From positions 79,727,978 through 79,791,977 of the forward strand of contig OY294068.1 of the NCBI GenBank assembly GCA_958510875.1: 64,000 bases of DNA, in the 5' to 3' direction. The first letter of the stretch is position 1. Every line of letters starts with the position of its first letter. This document shows positions 51,703-63,408 of the stretch, in pieces. A model generated the notes under the pieces. It was not told where the DNA came from. It did no database searches and saw only the letters and a program-made list of their open reading frames with translations. Position numbers and translations under genes: made by a program. This stretch comes from Endomychus coccineus (taxonomy: Eukaryota; Arthropoda; Insecta; Coleoptera; Endomychidae).

Positions 51703-54305
51703 GGGGAATCTAGGGCAAAACGGGGTACTGGGGCATAGGGGGGTACCGCCATTTTACGTGAATTCCATTCGAATTAACCCGCCAAATCTCAGACGCATTA
51801 TTCCCACTACCAATACCCTTCACTGCAATAGACGCAGCACGAATCGGGCGGACGTTAGTTTGTCCTTGTCCGGCATAGAGTTATAAACGCCGTACGTTGT
51901 AAAACTAGATCATATATTTCCTTAAGGTACATACATTTTTCCAAAAGTTATTGATGTTTTGTTTATGCTATATCGTTATTGCCTTTATATTGTCTATCCT
52001 ATCAAACGCATGGCTTCAAAAACACTTTTACACTGATTTTTTTTTCTTGTTTTATTTGTTTTAGGGGCAAAATGGGGTTTTGATGATGAGGCACAACGGG
52101 GTCACGTTTTACCCCGTCCTTGGGACCCCGTTTTGCACCAAGCAATGCATTAGGATTTATTATGTTTTCCTATTGGTTTCAGATGGTACGAAAATACGCA
52201 AGAAAGACAACTCGTCAAAATTGGTCTAAAGAGTCAATGAAAGTAGCAGTACAGGCGATTATTGAGGGTACCATGGGTTATAAAAAAGCAGCGCAGCAAT
52301 TTGAGGTGCCTCAAACCACATTAGAATATTATGTTGCAAAAGCAAAAAAAGATGTGGGGTCAAAGTTTAGCATAGCGCAATTAGGAAGCGCCAGAAATGT
52401 GTTTACCGAAGCTGAAGAGTTAGAGATTGTGAAATATGTAAAAGACATGGGATCAAGATTATTCGGCTTTATAATGAGTTAAGAAAATTTGTTCATCAAT
52501 TGGCGGCCGTAAACGGTGTTGCAAACAGGTTTGGTAAAGACACTCAGATGGCCGGTCCTGACTAGATGAAACATACCACAGTCCTAAGAAAACCAGAAGC
52601 CACATCAGGAGCTAGAGCAATGGGCTTCAATAAGGTTGCTGTGAATCAGTTCTTTGGTTTGCTTACAAGTATTATCGATAAGTATCAACTAACTGCAGAG
52701 AAGATTTTCAGTTGTGATGAGACAGGTATCACTGTAAATCCAAAGGGACATTCGAAGATTCTAGCACTTAAAGGAAAACGCCAAGTAGGAGTTCTCACTT
52801 CTGCAAAAGGGGGGAACCGTGACTGCTGGAATTTGTTGCTCAGCTTCGGGAAGTTCCTCTTTGCCTTATTTTTCCCAGAAAAAGAAAACGCCCTGAATTT
52901 AAAATTGGTTTGCCACTTGGTTCTATGGTTGAAACAAGTGATTCTGGTTGGGTGACTGGAGATATTTTTTTCAGATGGTTTAAAAAATTTTTTCAATTTT
53001 CGGGGCTTCAAAAGATAACGCCGTACTTTTAATTTGTGTTGGCCATGCCAGTCATACAAAAAATCTTGACCTTATTAATTATGCCCGAGAAAATGGAGTG
53101 ATTCTGCTTTGTTTACCACCGCACAAGTTGCAACCTCTGGACGTCAGCGTTATGAAACCTCTCAGCAACTACTACGAAAATGAAGTAAGAGTATGGCTAC
53201 GAAGTAATTCCGGAAAAGTCGTAACACTTTGGCAACTTTCGACTCTTTTTGGCGCTGCCTATGTTAACGCAGCAACATTGAAAAATGCTATGAGTGCTTT
53301 CAAAACAACTGGAATTTGGCTACCGAATGAAAATGTTTTTGAAGACAGTGACTTTTTACCAGCTTCTACGACAGATATCCCTTTAGACGATGATCTCTGA
53401 TCCATAAAAATAGAGTAGGGGCAACTCCGCCTTCACGTGTGCCAATGAAAAACATCAACAATGATTCTTCGTCATTACCACAGTGTTTGTGGATGCCTGA
53501 TGCCCCTCCAACTCGTGAGAAAACACCGAATAAGGTAGTTCTACAAGAGCCAAGTATTTTTCCTCTTGCATCGCCCCAAGATTTGCAGCCAATTCCTAAA
53601 GTAACTTCTGTTGCAAAATGTCCTCAGCGAAAACGAGGAAAATCAGCAATTTCCACTCCTTACAAAATGGAATTGGAAATATCTGTTCAAGAAAAAAATA
53701 AGAAAGCTAATAGTGTCAAAACAAAATAGGCAGTGTAGGGAAAAATACTACGAAAAAAGCAGTTACAAAATTAACAAAAAAAGCAGTATTGAAAGACAAA
53801 AATAATGAAGATTGCCCGAAAGACGAAGACGATGCGATATGTCTTTATTGCAAAGAATTTTATAGTACTTCCACCGAAGGATGGATTTCATGTTGTCTTT
53901 GTCACGAATTGGCTCATAATTCCTGCTCCGATATTGACAGCGATGACGATGAGACTGCGTTCCGATGTGAATTTTGTTCCTAACTAACTTTGTATATCAT
54001 ATATTATAAAACTAAGAGTTTTTGTATTAATAAATTATTTTCGTTCACCTACAAGTACCTCATATACTAAACCCATTTTACCCCAGATACAATTCCCATT
54101 TAGCCCCGTATACGGGGAAAGGACTGATTTTTAAAAAATATATAAAAAAACTACGTGAAAATTTTAAGTTGGTTATTTAGTTGTTTAAAGTCTAAAGGTA
54201 ATATATTTAGCTAGCTAAATTCTAAATGGCACAGTTAAGTTAATTCGTTTTATAAAAAAATCAGGCCCTTGAAGTTAGGTACCCCTTTTTGCCCTAGATT
54301 CCAAT
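51703..54305 (+). mobile_element. Second pogo-type transposon, decayed
   Basis: GGAATCTAGGGCAAAACGGGGTAC at the left end is answered by its complement, with one change, at about 54279-54302. AATGTA lies outside both ends, consistent with a TA target inside it. Extra GGGGT(A)CCCC-like motifs lie just inside the left end and near 52080-52140. It encodes a broken relative of the transposase at 41656, with the same C-terminal finger. Confidence 0.85.
52183..53983 (+). pseudogene. Pogo-type transposase, frameshifted copy
   Basis: The N-terminal psq helix-turn-helix (52183-52350) starts after a TTTCAG acceptor-like site. The first catalytic Asp is in Cys-Asp-Glu-Thr-Gly (about 52718). The second region (about 53030-53060) still reads Gly-His-Ala-Ser-His but in another frame. 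The third has Gln-Pro-Leu-Asp (about 53130). The last piece (53789-53983) is the Cys-rich PHD-like finger. Several frame changes (near 52480, 52800, 53020 and 53400-53790) inactivate it. Confidence 0.85.
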
Positions 54306-54309
54306 GTAT

Positions 54310-55914
54310 TGTTATGATTTCATTTCCTACATAACATAAAATGATGAAATTTGAACTTACCGAAACATTAAAATTAGAAAAGATTAATAAAATATATAAA
54401 ATATGGAATTAAAAACATTATTAAAAGTTAAATTATAGGTAGTATAAGGTATTAAACAATGTATAACAAAATTAGATATAGAATAAGAAGTGTAAACAAG
54501 AAACAGTGAAAGTGGATAAACGAAGGAGGAAATCTTTTTTTAAATGAATCAAAGACTATCAGAAGATATCACAAAATATTAAAATATGTTATAGATTTAA
54601 GATAGAATTAGCAAATTTGAGTTCTACAATGTTATATAATTGTTATTTATATTTTATATTATGTATTAGATTTAAGAACTCACAAATATCAAAATTGACA
54701 TAAATATTGGAATAATCAAGTTAATATCAACCTAATCATAGGTTACCTTATACCAAAATATGTGGAAAAATGTAGGCAATATTAATTTAAATAGAAGAAT
54801 GCATGATCACTTTAAATAATTTGAAAATCTTCAATAATTCCAAATTTCAAGAATACTCAAGTTTGATTGGTCAGGACAATTTAGATACTTCAAATTGGTC
54901 AACAATTAAAAAGTTCTATCAAAATCCAACAATGACCAAAACATCCTAGATTAAGAAAGGAAGCACCTCATTGATTAGAAATGACATCAACTGGCGTCCT
55001 TTTGGAAGTCCTATAAAAGGAAATCTGAAATAAAAGCTAGGACAGTTCGCTTTTACATCTGAGATCCAAAGCATCTTCTGCAGCTCAAGTATATTTCCAT
55101 AACCTTAGTGTTTGGTAACATCGGAGAACTCAAGTAGTCTCTGTAGTTTCGAAAAGTTAAAGTAACCGAAGCAAGTAAATTATTCCCACGAATCAAGTAG
55201 TGTTCCTGAGTATTCGAATGAAGTTTAAGGTTATAATAACCACAGTTAATAAGTAGCATCGTAAAATATCCAGTCTTCGATAGCGTTCCAGTATATTATT
55301 GAAGAAGTTTTATATCTTAAAAGACAAGTTAACAATTTATTATCAATAGTTCCAGAATTTATAAAGAAGTAACAACGTAGTTTACCTTGTGTATTTTTTT
55401 CAAAGCAGAACATTGTGTTTTACAGTTAATAATCAAATAATCAAGAAGATATAAAATCAACTGAACATTGCCAACAGTTTCTATCATATTATTGGATATA
55501 ACTAAAAGTAAGTTTAATTATAATATCCTCATTGTATCGTTATTTGTATATCTGAATGTAAGATTGTCGTTTGTAAACAAGAATTAATATTAAGTAGTTT
55601 TGAGGTTAAACATAGAAATTTTAGAACATAAAATATAAATCGTAAAATCTGTAACCTGAGATAATAACATAGAGTCAATAATATTAAAATATAGAAACTT
55701 TTAACATTCAAACAAAATATTGTGTTTAATTCCATATATAATATAAAAAAATCATTCACATTCAAATCAATCAAAACAAATCAAACATATAAAATATAAA
55801 TTCAAAACATTCAAATCAAAATAAAAAGCTAGCCGGAAGAATAAATATTAAATTAAAATTAGAATTCAAACATAATCATCATTAATTAATAAACTTATTA
55901 GAGTTTAGTTAACA
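54310..55914 (+). repeat. Solo LTR, 1605 bp, TSD GTAT
   Basis: It begins TGTTATG, ends TTAACA and is flanked by GTAT on both sides (54306-54309, 55915-55918). No internal retrotransposon sequence is adjacent, so it is a solo LTR left after recombination. A related, diverged copy in opposite orientation starts at 63409 and proves the right boundary. It sits at the right end of the second pogo element. Confidence 0.92.
55012..55050 (+). promoter_or_regulatory. Core promoter of the solo LTR
   Basis: TATAAAAG (55012-55019) is followed 31 bases later by CAGTTCGC (55043-55050), an arthropod-type initiator. Spacing fits a functional TATA/Inr promoter and places the U3/R border at about 55044. Confidence 0.65.
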
Positions 55915-55918
55915 GTAT

Positions 55919-57500
55919 ATATTTGTATACACGTATTTACACTACTGCGCGGTTTTCAGCGCTCTCAGAAAAAAACATGTACTTCGAGATTCAAAGGACT
56001 CATATCAATGGTTAATTTTCCGCTCTACAATTTTAATGTCTTGTTATTTTCCACAAAAATGCATAGTTTTTGCTCAAAATGCAAAAAACGGCGAGGAAAG
56101 TGTACACATATACATGCGCGCCCTATCGGTAAAACAGCGCGGATTGGGACAAAAATTAATAGAACAAAATCGATAGGAAATTTGACGTACTATCCCCCAA
56201 ATCCCAGTTTCTCATCACTGCGGGTTATCACATAATGGTTTTTAATACCAAAATTTTCAACTTTGACTAGGTCTCCATGTGCCAAAAAACTTCGACCAAA
56301 AATCCTAATTCCGGTGGATTATAACATCTCCAATTATCGGACAGATACCGGAATAGCCATCCAAACTTGGCTCAAGCAGGAGAAGGAGCATCATTAATAA
56401 AAAGCATTGGAATGGAGGAGTGAAATATCAATTGAATGAGATATTATGTTGTAAATATTGCATGTTTGTGAAGCTTCAGCATGTTATCATCATCTGACCA
56501 TGCTACTGTTATGCTAAATTCATCTCGAAAGCAAAATTTACCAGACATGTCTCCACGGAAGCCTCCAATAATGATTCATATCCTGGGTTTCATATATAGC
56601 AATCAGTATTATTATGGTGTTATCAGTTTTTGAGAATACAACGTTCAAAGTTCATCATAACTGAAAAATACCATACATAAAATTTTCATATTATAAAAGT
56701 TGGATAAAAAATACTGAATTATAATTATTAAGGAATAATTAGGAGTAATTTTCAATATTATGAAATTGTGTAAATCTAGGTAAGAATTGTTCAACACAGA
56801 TTACACGACAATTACAAAAAACCCTTAATAACAAAAATTGATCGGAAATCAATAAATGCAAATCTACATAGTTACCTACAAACACATTTCGTGTTAGAAG
56901 TCACTAGTGTCTAGGTTTGCCAAACATTTTCGAAGGAGATAATTACATCACCTCGTTGCAATGACGAGATCATGAGAAGAGCAAAACAGCTGTCTTGGAA
57001 CAAAGATTCCAACACTAACCCTAGATTATAATTCCACAGTAAATATAATCAAATATCCATAAAATAACATTTAACGCACTGATTAACAAGGCAAAAGTCA
57101 GAATATAATGGTAGGACGGACTAACACAAACAAAAGGACGCACAAGGACACAATCGCACAATATCTCAAGGTCACCACAGGTTCTCTATGAAATATCTGT
57201 GTTTAACTCTGAAATATAAGCGTAAATTCTACGATATACCGAATTTCTAGTATCAATTAAATATCGAAAATATAGGAACGTCACTAGTTCCGCTCTGTTT
57301 TTTGGTGAGGGGTATCTTTATGGATATTTCAGCTTGCTATAAGGAAGGTTAAGTAACAAAGTAACACATTCTATTAGGCGATTTTATCATATTCATCCAT
57401 ACAACCCTAGATTTGTATTCATCATATTTCTCTCAGTAAGGTAACATAATCGCAGGTAATAAAAATGGTCGGGAACATCTTCCAAGAATTGACAAATGTT
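55919..57500. other. AT-rich, no gene seen
   Basis: The short ORF at 56008-56235 (Lys/Arg/Cys-rich) shows no family. Nothing else is recognised. Confidence 0.45.
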
Positions 57501-57514
57501 TATATTTTCTAAGA

Positions 57515-58165
57515 ATGAACACGGGTAACATGTGGAAACTGGTGACTTGTAACCGAAATGATGTCGTTGAATTCGTGAATGAGGAAAATCATGAGAGGGA
57601 CAACGGTATGGATAAAAAAATCGCAGGAAATTATTTTATATCATGAAAAGACATGTTCATTCTATAAAGAGTACATTTGACTATAAAACTGTATTCACTT
57701 CAGGAACCAAATAATTCAGAATCAGTTCAAGGTTCTTTCGAATCTACGCGGATAAACGATGAAAGTAAAGCTAAATCACATCTTGACTATGATAAAACCA
57801 ATAAGCCTCTAATTTCTTGTAGTTCCTCAACTATTTATAATAAAAATCAAGATGAAAATACATCTTATATATTAGTACACTCGACTTCAAATGCCAGGAT
57901 ATCATCTTATTCCACTATCACATCAACTTCATTGAAGAGAAAAGAAGTCAGTTCGGATTTCTATGTAGTATAGCCAGAGTTGAAAAAAAAATTAAAATGA
58001 TAAATTAAGTACGCGTTCCGACTTCCGCCGGGAACTAAAAGTGAACTGGAGAGTAACAACTATGGACCTGTAACTTATGAAGACTGCATTTTCAAAGAGG
58101 AAGAATTTGTTTTAACCGGCGATGAGGTCTCCATCATATATATGAAACATACTCTTTTGCTGAAT
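57515..58165 (+). pseudogene. Possible two- or three-exon gene remnant of unknown family
   Basis: An ATG at 57515 starts a short frame that ends at a GT (about 57606). An acceptor CTTCAG ends at about 57702, and a Ser/Asn/Lys-rich frame follows to 57973. A third piece (about 58030-58165) reads as Glu/Asp-rich protein (Glu-Asp-Cys-Ile-Phe-Lys). No domain is recognised. It could be the linker part of a transposase gene related to the fragment at 58.7-59.2 kb. Confidence 0.25.
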
Positions 58166-58699
58166 AAAAAAAAATTAAATCTGTGAATAACACATGCAAT
58201 CTTTATTTCAAATATTAACAATATTCAGAACAAAAAGTAAATATACATATACTATGTGCACCCAAACTGTAAAAAGATTATTTTCATTATCAAACGTATT
58301 TTTGCGGAACAATCTTCAGAACATAAAGTAGACGTTTGCAGTTCTTTTTGAAAAATTTGACATATGAGTAAACTTACGTCATCAAGTAAGAGGTGTAGAA
58401 CGGAGAATTGAAAAAAAGGAAACATACAACCCCTAGAACAAACGACAAAATGATATTTTAAAATTGTTACAAATTTTAGTTTCGCTTTTTTGAATGCCAT
58501 TTCTATATCCTTCAATAGCATAGAGTTCAAGAGTACATCAATATGACTTCCGATTGCGAACACAATAAGAAACTATTTCTTGTCAATAAAATTCAATTGC
58601 ATATCTGTTGCTTTCATATGTTCACATTCATGGCGGCTGATGTAGATAATTTTTACGAAAATCTTCAAGTAAAATGACATCTGAAAGCAATTTCAGGCG

Positions 58700-59240
58700 C
58701 GGCATATAATGTCAAGGATTGGGGACATTCCAGTCTACTTCATTTTGTCAGTTTTTCAAACAATGTTGTTCAAATTTGAATTGGCATTCGATTCCAGATT
58801 CAGGAAATATGAACGAATATTAGAATTCCGTTTTTTCTTCAAAAATTCATCAGAGAATATGTCCCTTCTGTTCCACTCCTCATGGAGTGGTATTTTGTCA
58901 GCGAATGAAGAACGGTTCGGTAATGCTCCTGTTGAAAGATTGTTTTGGAATTGTTAAAAACATTTCAGCGAAGAAAATAATGCGCCAAAGTTTCTGCATC
59001 ATTAGGGAACTGAGACAAAATGTGCTCTTCCTTTTGAAAGAATTCAATGTCGACATTCCCAGAAAAAGATGCCATAAGATTCAACCAGAGGACAAAACCG
59101 ACAGAGGTCTTGATTCTCCAGAAATTTGCATTGAGTCTTTGACCAAGAGAGCACTACGGAGTATTTAAGTCTCTTAATTAAGTCTCCTAGCTTAAGACTG
59201 GTCGGCGTTCCTGGAGTTCTAGTCAAAGGCTTATCTCTGA
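58700..59240 (+). pseudogene. Transposase-like fragment, frame-broken
   Basis: Two overlapping frames (58709-58957 and 58887-59168) join near 58910. They give an Asn-Ala-Pro-Val-Glu-Arg-Leu-Phe-Gly-Ile-Val-Lys-Asn segment followed by a Leu-rich helix. A Val-Glu-x-x-Phe-x-x-Val-Lys motif of this type is frequent at the third catalytic acidic residue of large DDE transposases. I cannot name the superfamily. Confidence 0.3.
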
Positions 59241-59379
59241 GAAATGCCTATTTAGCTTATAAACTTGAGGTAATCCTTAGCGGCTTGGGTTTTGAATCAT
59301 TTTATGATATACGGCTATTTCAATTACTATTTTTTTGTGCTTTCTATGCAAGTTACGCCTATTTCGCTTAGTATGAGAA

Positions 59380-60620
59380 GGCGGGAAAGAATGGGGTACT
59401 GCCATTTAATACCGAACGTACATACCGAAATATCCGATCTCACACTGAACGTCACCTATAAGCATGAGTTCACACGTTAGAATCATCATCACGAAGACCG
59501 AAGTCGGCCTCAGACGCACCAACCCCTTCCCATTAGCTAGCATAAGCAAATTTTAATATACCGTGATAACTTTTTCCTTTTTTTTTTCTGCAATACTAAA
59601 TGTTCATTTTACAACACAACATGTTCAAAATCAATATAATAATTATAATAAGATTCAGGGCTGAAGTAGATCGCAAGATCTAATAGCCGCCCACCTACAA
59701 AATAAAATATTTAAGTCAATATGTATCCCAACCCCTCAAAAATGAATAAACGTTCTTTCATTCCTTCATTCATTCTTCGTTACAATCATCAGTTGCTCCA
59801 AAAACGTCGAGCAAATACCTAGTTTTGAAGAAGTTGAATTTTTTTATTGTAACTTTGCGGCATATATAAAGCAACGTAAGTAATTTGCTTAGTTAATTTC
59901 CATCTACTTCAATCATTTAGTACAAAACATGTTTATTCAGTAACATTTTTATCACTTTAGCTTTATTTCAAATCATGTTTTGTTTTGTCATTTTACTTTA
60001 CATTGAGTACCCCGTTCTGCCCTGTTGAATATCGTACAAAATCACTTTCTGCTAGAAAAAAAGACGTACATAAGAAAATCAACTGAATCAGCAAGTGACA
60101 TTTTGAATCCCCTACCAGGCTGCTCTTCATGGAAAGAGCCAAATGAATATTCTTCCTTCGATGTCAACATCCTTTCCCTGCTTGTCGCCAGAAATTTCTT
60201 CAAAAGCGAAACCCTTCCAATTGACTAGAAAAATTCATCTTCGGATCAAAATAGTGATGCAGAATGTCTCTATTGTAATGAATTCTGGTCCAAGTCTGTT
60301 GGAGGGTGGTGGTTGTTCAGTGTGTCACGAATGGGCGCACAATTCCTGTGCCGACGTGGATAGTGACGAAGATGAATGTGTGCTTGTTTCTGAGTACTAC
60401 CGCTTAATTGTTTTTGAATCAATCTTTTGTTCTTGTTAGTGATCAGTGCCGATAAATTGTTTTGTTTTGTACCTACCTTAATGAGAAATAATTTAACTCT
60501 TGAATATGGTAAAAATGATTAATTAACATATTAGGTAATACACCGATAACATTTTTGTTTGTTAATTTTGTAGTGACAATTAATCCTCAAACTATAGTAC
60601 CCTGTTCTACTCCGCCGTCC
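59380..60620 (+). pseudogene. Third pogo-type remnant with PHD-like finger
   Basis: GGGGTACTGCCATTT near 59395 resembles the left subterminal region of the second pogo element (near 51745). TACCCCGTTCTGCCCTGTTGAAT near 60008 resembles its end motif. Bases 60230-60390 encode a Cys-rich finger (Cys-x2-Cys-Asn-Glu-Phe-Trp, Cys-His-Glu-Trp-Ala-His-Asn-Ser-Cys, then Asp-Ser-Asp-Glu-Asp) nearly matching the finger at 53850-53960. The frame is broken and the catalytic core is not visible. Confidence 0.6.
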
Positions 60621-60734
60621 TCTATATGTAATAGATGATGCCATCAGGTTTCCATGATGAAAAATGAAAATAATCAGAAAAAATTGAGTAAGCCCTTTAG
60701 GCTTAGGACGGCAGATTAGGTGGTTCAACAGGTT

Positions 60735-61924
60735 CTCTTGGAACTGGAAGTGTTGAGGCAAGAAGTGTCTTTGTTAACATAAATGCTAATTTCTTTGCTC
60801 TTGCAGTTGTCAATTTATTTCTTCTTTTATTTTGTGAAAAAGAGAGATCTAAATGATCTCTCCTTAGCTGAATAAATTGCTGGTAGTTCCAACATTGAAA
60901 TTGCGAGATCTTTCAATTTTGTGTTCGAACAAATTCCTCTCCAAAAATTTACTGGATTAGCTATTTTTCCGGCATGCCAAACAAAATCCATAACTTAAAA
61001 TTCATGTTTCCCCAAATAATTGGTTAACTCCAGCGATTTCATTGCCCCATGTTCTGAAAATAATGGGTGTTTGCAAATTGAACTGTGAATAAACTTCATA
61101 GCTTCGAAATTTTGTGCTGATACATCACTCCCAAAATAGTTAGGATGCAGCAGATAAGCGGCAAGATGTATTGGTTTTAGAAACATGGTTTTCCATTTTT
61201 CAAATGCTGCAAGCAACTTCTTTTCTTCGTTCGATTTTATGGGCAATCCTGCGATGCTAGATATATCTTCAATATCTTTAACAGCTATGAAAACTTTACT
61301 GAGAGTATCCTGGTCACTTTCTAAAATTGAAATCCATTTCACAACTGGCAGTAAAATTTTCTGAATTTTATCCAGTGGAACCCAAAATATATCGTTTTCT
61401 GGGATATTATCCCTTACAGACCTAATCAGTTTTATTGAGTGAGATGTTTTACTTACTGCCATGTTGCAAAGCTTCTATAGAGGAAATCAAGCTACTTATA
61501 CAATGTAAAATAAATTCCCACCGAGTTGCAACAGACATTTTTAATACGCTTACACTGGCATATTTGGCTTGCTGCATTCGACTTAGTGCAGCTTCATTTA
61601 TAAGAGAAGCAGTAATTTCTTTCACAATTTGTTTGCACCATATGTCTATTGTTGTTAGGACCTGTACTTCATGATGTCACCAATAAACAAGTTCAAAGTA
61701 TAGGATGAACATGAATAAGTTGTTATGTAAGTTAGCTGTTTAACAATAATTTTTGTTGCCCTCTCCATAGCGGCTGCATTGTTACTGAGTATGCCTATTA
61801 GGTTATTAGGGTCTATTTCGTTGATACATTTCATCAACTCGCGTTTAATATATTCATATATATCCGAAAGGGAGGAAGAAAGAAAACTCCAAACTTCCTG
61901 TGAAAAAAACGGTGCGGTTATCAA
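60735..61924 (-). pseudogene. hAT-family transposase, C-terminal half, broken
   Basis: Reading leftward: 61924-61655 has Asn-Asn-Ala-Ala-Ala-Met (in place of Asp-Asn-Ala-Ala) and a Cys-x-x-Tyr-x-Leu-Asn-Leu-x-Ile. Bases 61655-61470 have Ala-Thr-Arg-Trp-Glu, and 61462-60995 is a long helical segment with Leu-His-Pro-x-Tyr. Bases about 60930-60850 hold the hATC dimerisation part (Leu-Ala-Ile-x-Met-Leu-x-Leu-Pro-Ala). This order is that of hAT transposases. A frame change near 61460 and stops after 60850 break it, and the N-terminal zinc finger is absent. Confidence 0.75.
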
Positions 61925-62624
61925 ATTATGTAAAATTTAAATATCTCAGAATAGTGAATTCTTGAGTTTTTTGGCTTAGAACGACAGTAATGCTAATGCT
62001 ACTGCAGAACCAGATAACAGATTAGATGAATCCTTAAGAGCTGCTTCCACATCTGGACATCTACTGGCTAAGGATGATTTATCCTCTGTGCCCGATGAAG
62101 GCGATGCATATTCTGTTCACAGCAGCACATTCTATGCAGAATCAGAAATGTTCACCGAACGAGCAAGACGAGATGCAGGAATAAAAAGGATAAATATTAA
62201 TAACTATTCTTTTTTAATTTCGTGATATTGAGATGAGAATGATAACGTTTCTAACTACTTTTTGCTTTGTTCTTTAGAATAGTGTTTTGCTTCATATTTT
62301 TTAAATAAGGTTTCCTTTGAAATTTCCGATTTATGTTCTTAGAGGCATCAAATCATTTTTTATTAAACTTCATTTGTAGACTTAAATTAATTTGTATTGT
62401 TTGCTTCAACAAATAATTGAGAAACAATCTAAATACCATAAATTCTCAAAAAAAGAGATCAAATATAAATGAGTTTTGCTGAATGTTAAAAATTCTTATA
62501 ATTTACAGCTGGTAAGTTGTACCACGGTTGATTACAGTTGGTGGACCTAGACGCCCTTGCTTGTCACTTGCAGATTTTCTCAGAGAGGCAATCAATTACG
62601 AAGACAAATTTTCAAATAATCTAG
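61925..62624. other. Spacer with one exon-like acidic segment
   Basis: Bases 61978-62220 read on the plus strand as a Ser/Asp/Glu-rich open segment without stops, preceded by a weak acceptor. It could be an exon of a gene lying with the Myb/SANT ORF. No family is recognised. Confidence 0.3.
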
Positions 62625-63023
62625 TTGGGGCCGCCTCATTCAAACCCAGTGCTTCTCTCTCAGATTGCTTTTTATAATAGAAAGGAGAACACAAAATGTT
62701 ACATCAATGAGGAAAACGCCCTGGTCACTCTGGTGCAAAAATATCAGTCTAACCTGGAGAGAACCGGGGCTGATATTAATAACCTCAAAGAGGGAGCTTG
62801 GGTTAAAGTAGAGAGGAAATTTAATGCAGAGTGTGGAAGCACATACAGGTCGGCTTCAATGCTTCAAAATAAGTATCGGAACCTGAAGAACATAAGGGAG
62901 AAGAAACTGGCTGAAGAAAAGTGTGAGGCAATGGGTTCAGGTGGAGGTCCCGTAAAATCGATTGAAATCACTGATTCGTCGTCGCCGCAGCAGTTCGTCG
63001 TCGGCCGGTTCGTAGTAGAGTAA
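62625..63023 (+). CDS. Myb/SANT-like DNA-binding protein
   Basis: This 132-codon ORF has its domain at about residues 22-105. The layout is Asn-Glu-Glu-Asn-Ala-Leu...Val-x-Lys-Tyr, Trp-x-Lys-Val...Phe-Asn, Tyr-Arg-Ser-Ala-x-Met-Leu-x-x-Lys-Tyr-x-Asn-Leu-Lys, and a closing Gly-Gly-Gly-Pro. This is the trihelix Myb/SANT-like domain found in many short insect proteins, often encoded by Harbinger-type transposons or domesticated from them. The start codon is uncertain, as the domain begins about 20 residues in. No break is seen. Confidence 0.7.
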   Translation: MGPPHSNPVLLSQIAFYNRKENTKCYINEENALVTLVQKYQSNLERTGADINNLKEGAWVKVERKFNAECGSTYRSASMLQNKYRNLKNIREKKLAEEKCEAMGSGGGPVKSIEITDSSSPQQFVVGRFVVE

Positions 63024-63408
63024 TTATTTTTTCTTGGAATCAACTAACTACCCCTAAATTATCTTTATAACCTTTCATTATTATCAAGCCCTCCTTATAA
63101 CTAAATTCTTTAATACCAGAGATATTTCCAATTCAATAATAGAAACAGTTTTTCAACAAGTTTTCTGTTTCGTATGCAAATGACGGAAAGACAAATTGTT
63201 ATAAAAATTATAAATTATCAGTTATTAAGACAAAACTTTTATTAGATTAATTAATTTTGTACTAAATCTTCATTCCAAGTATTTGAGTGTTTAAATTAAT
63301 AAATAATGCACAATTTCAAAGCAGTGTCAAATGACAAACCAGTGATTATTACTTAAGACCATCTTTCTGTTCTTTATATCCACGGCTTCCCTAATTGCCC
63401 TAAGATAT
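63024..63408. other. AT-rich, no gene seen
   Basis: Nothing is recognised between the Myb/SANT ORF and the inverted LTR. Confidence 0.5.
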
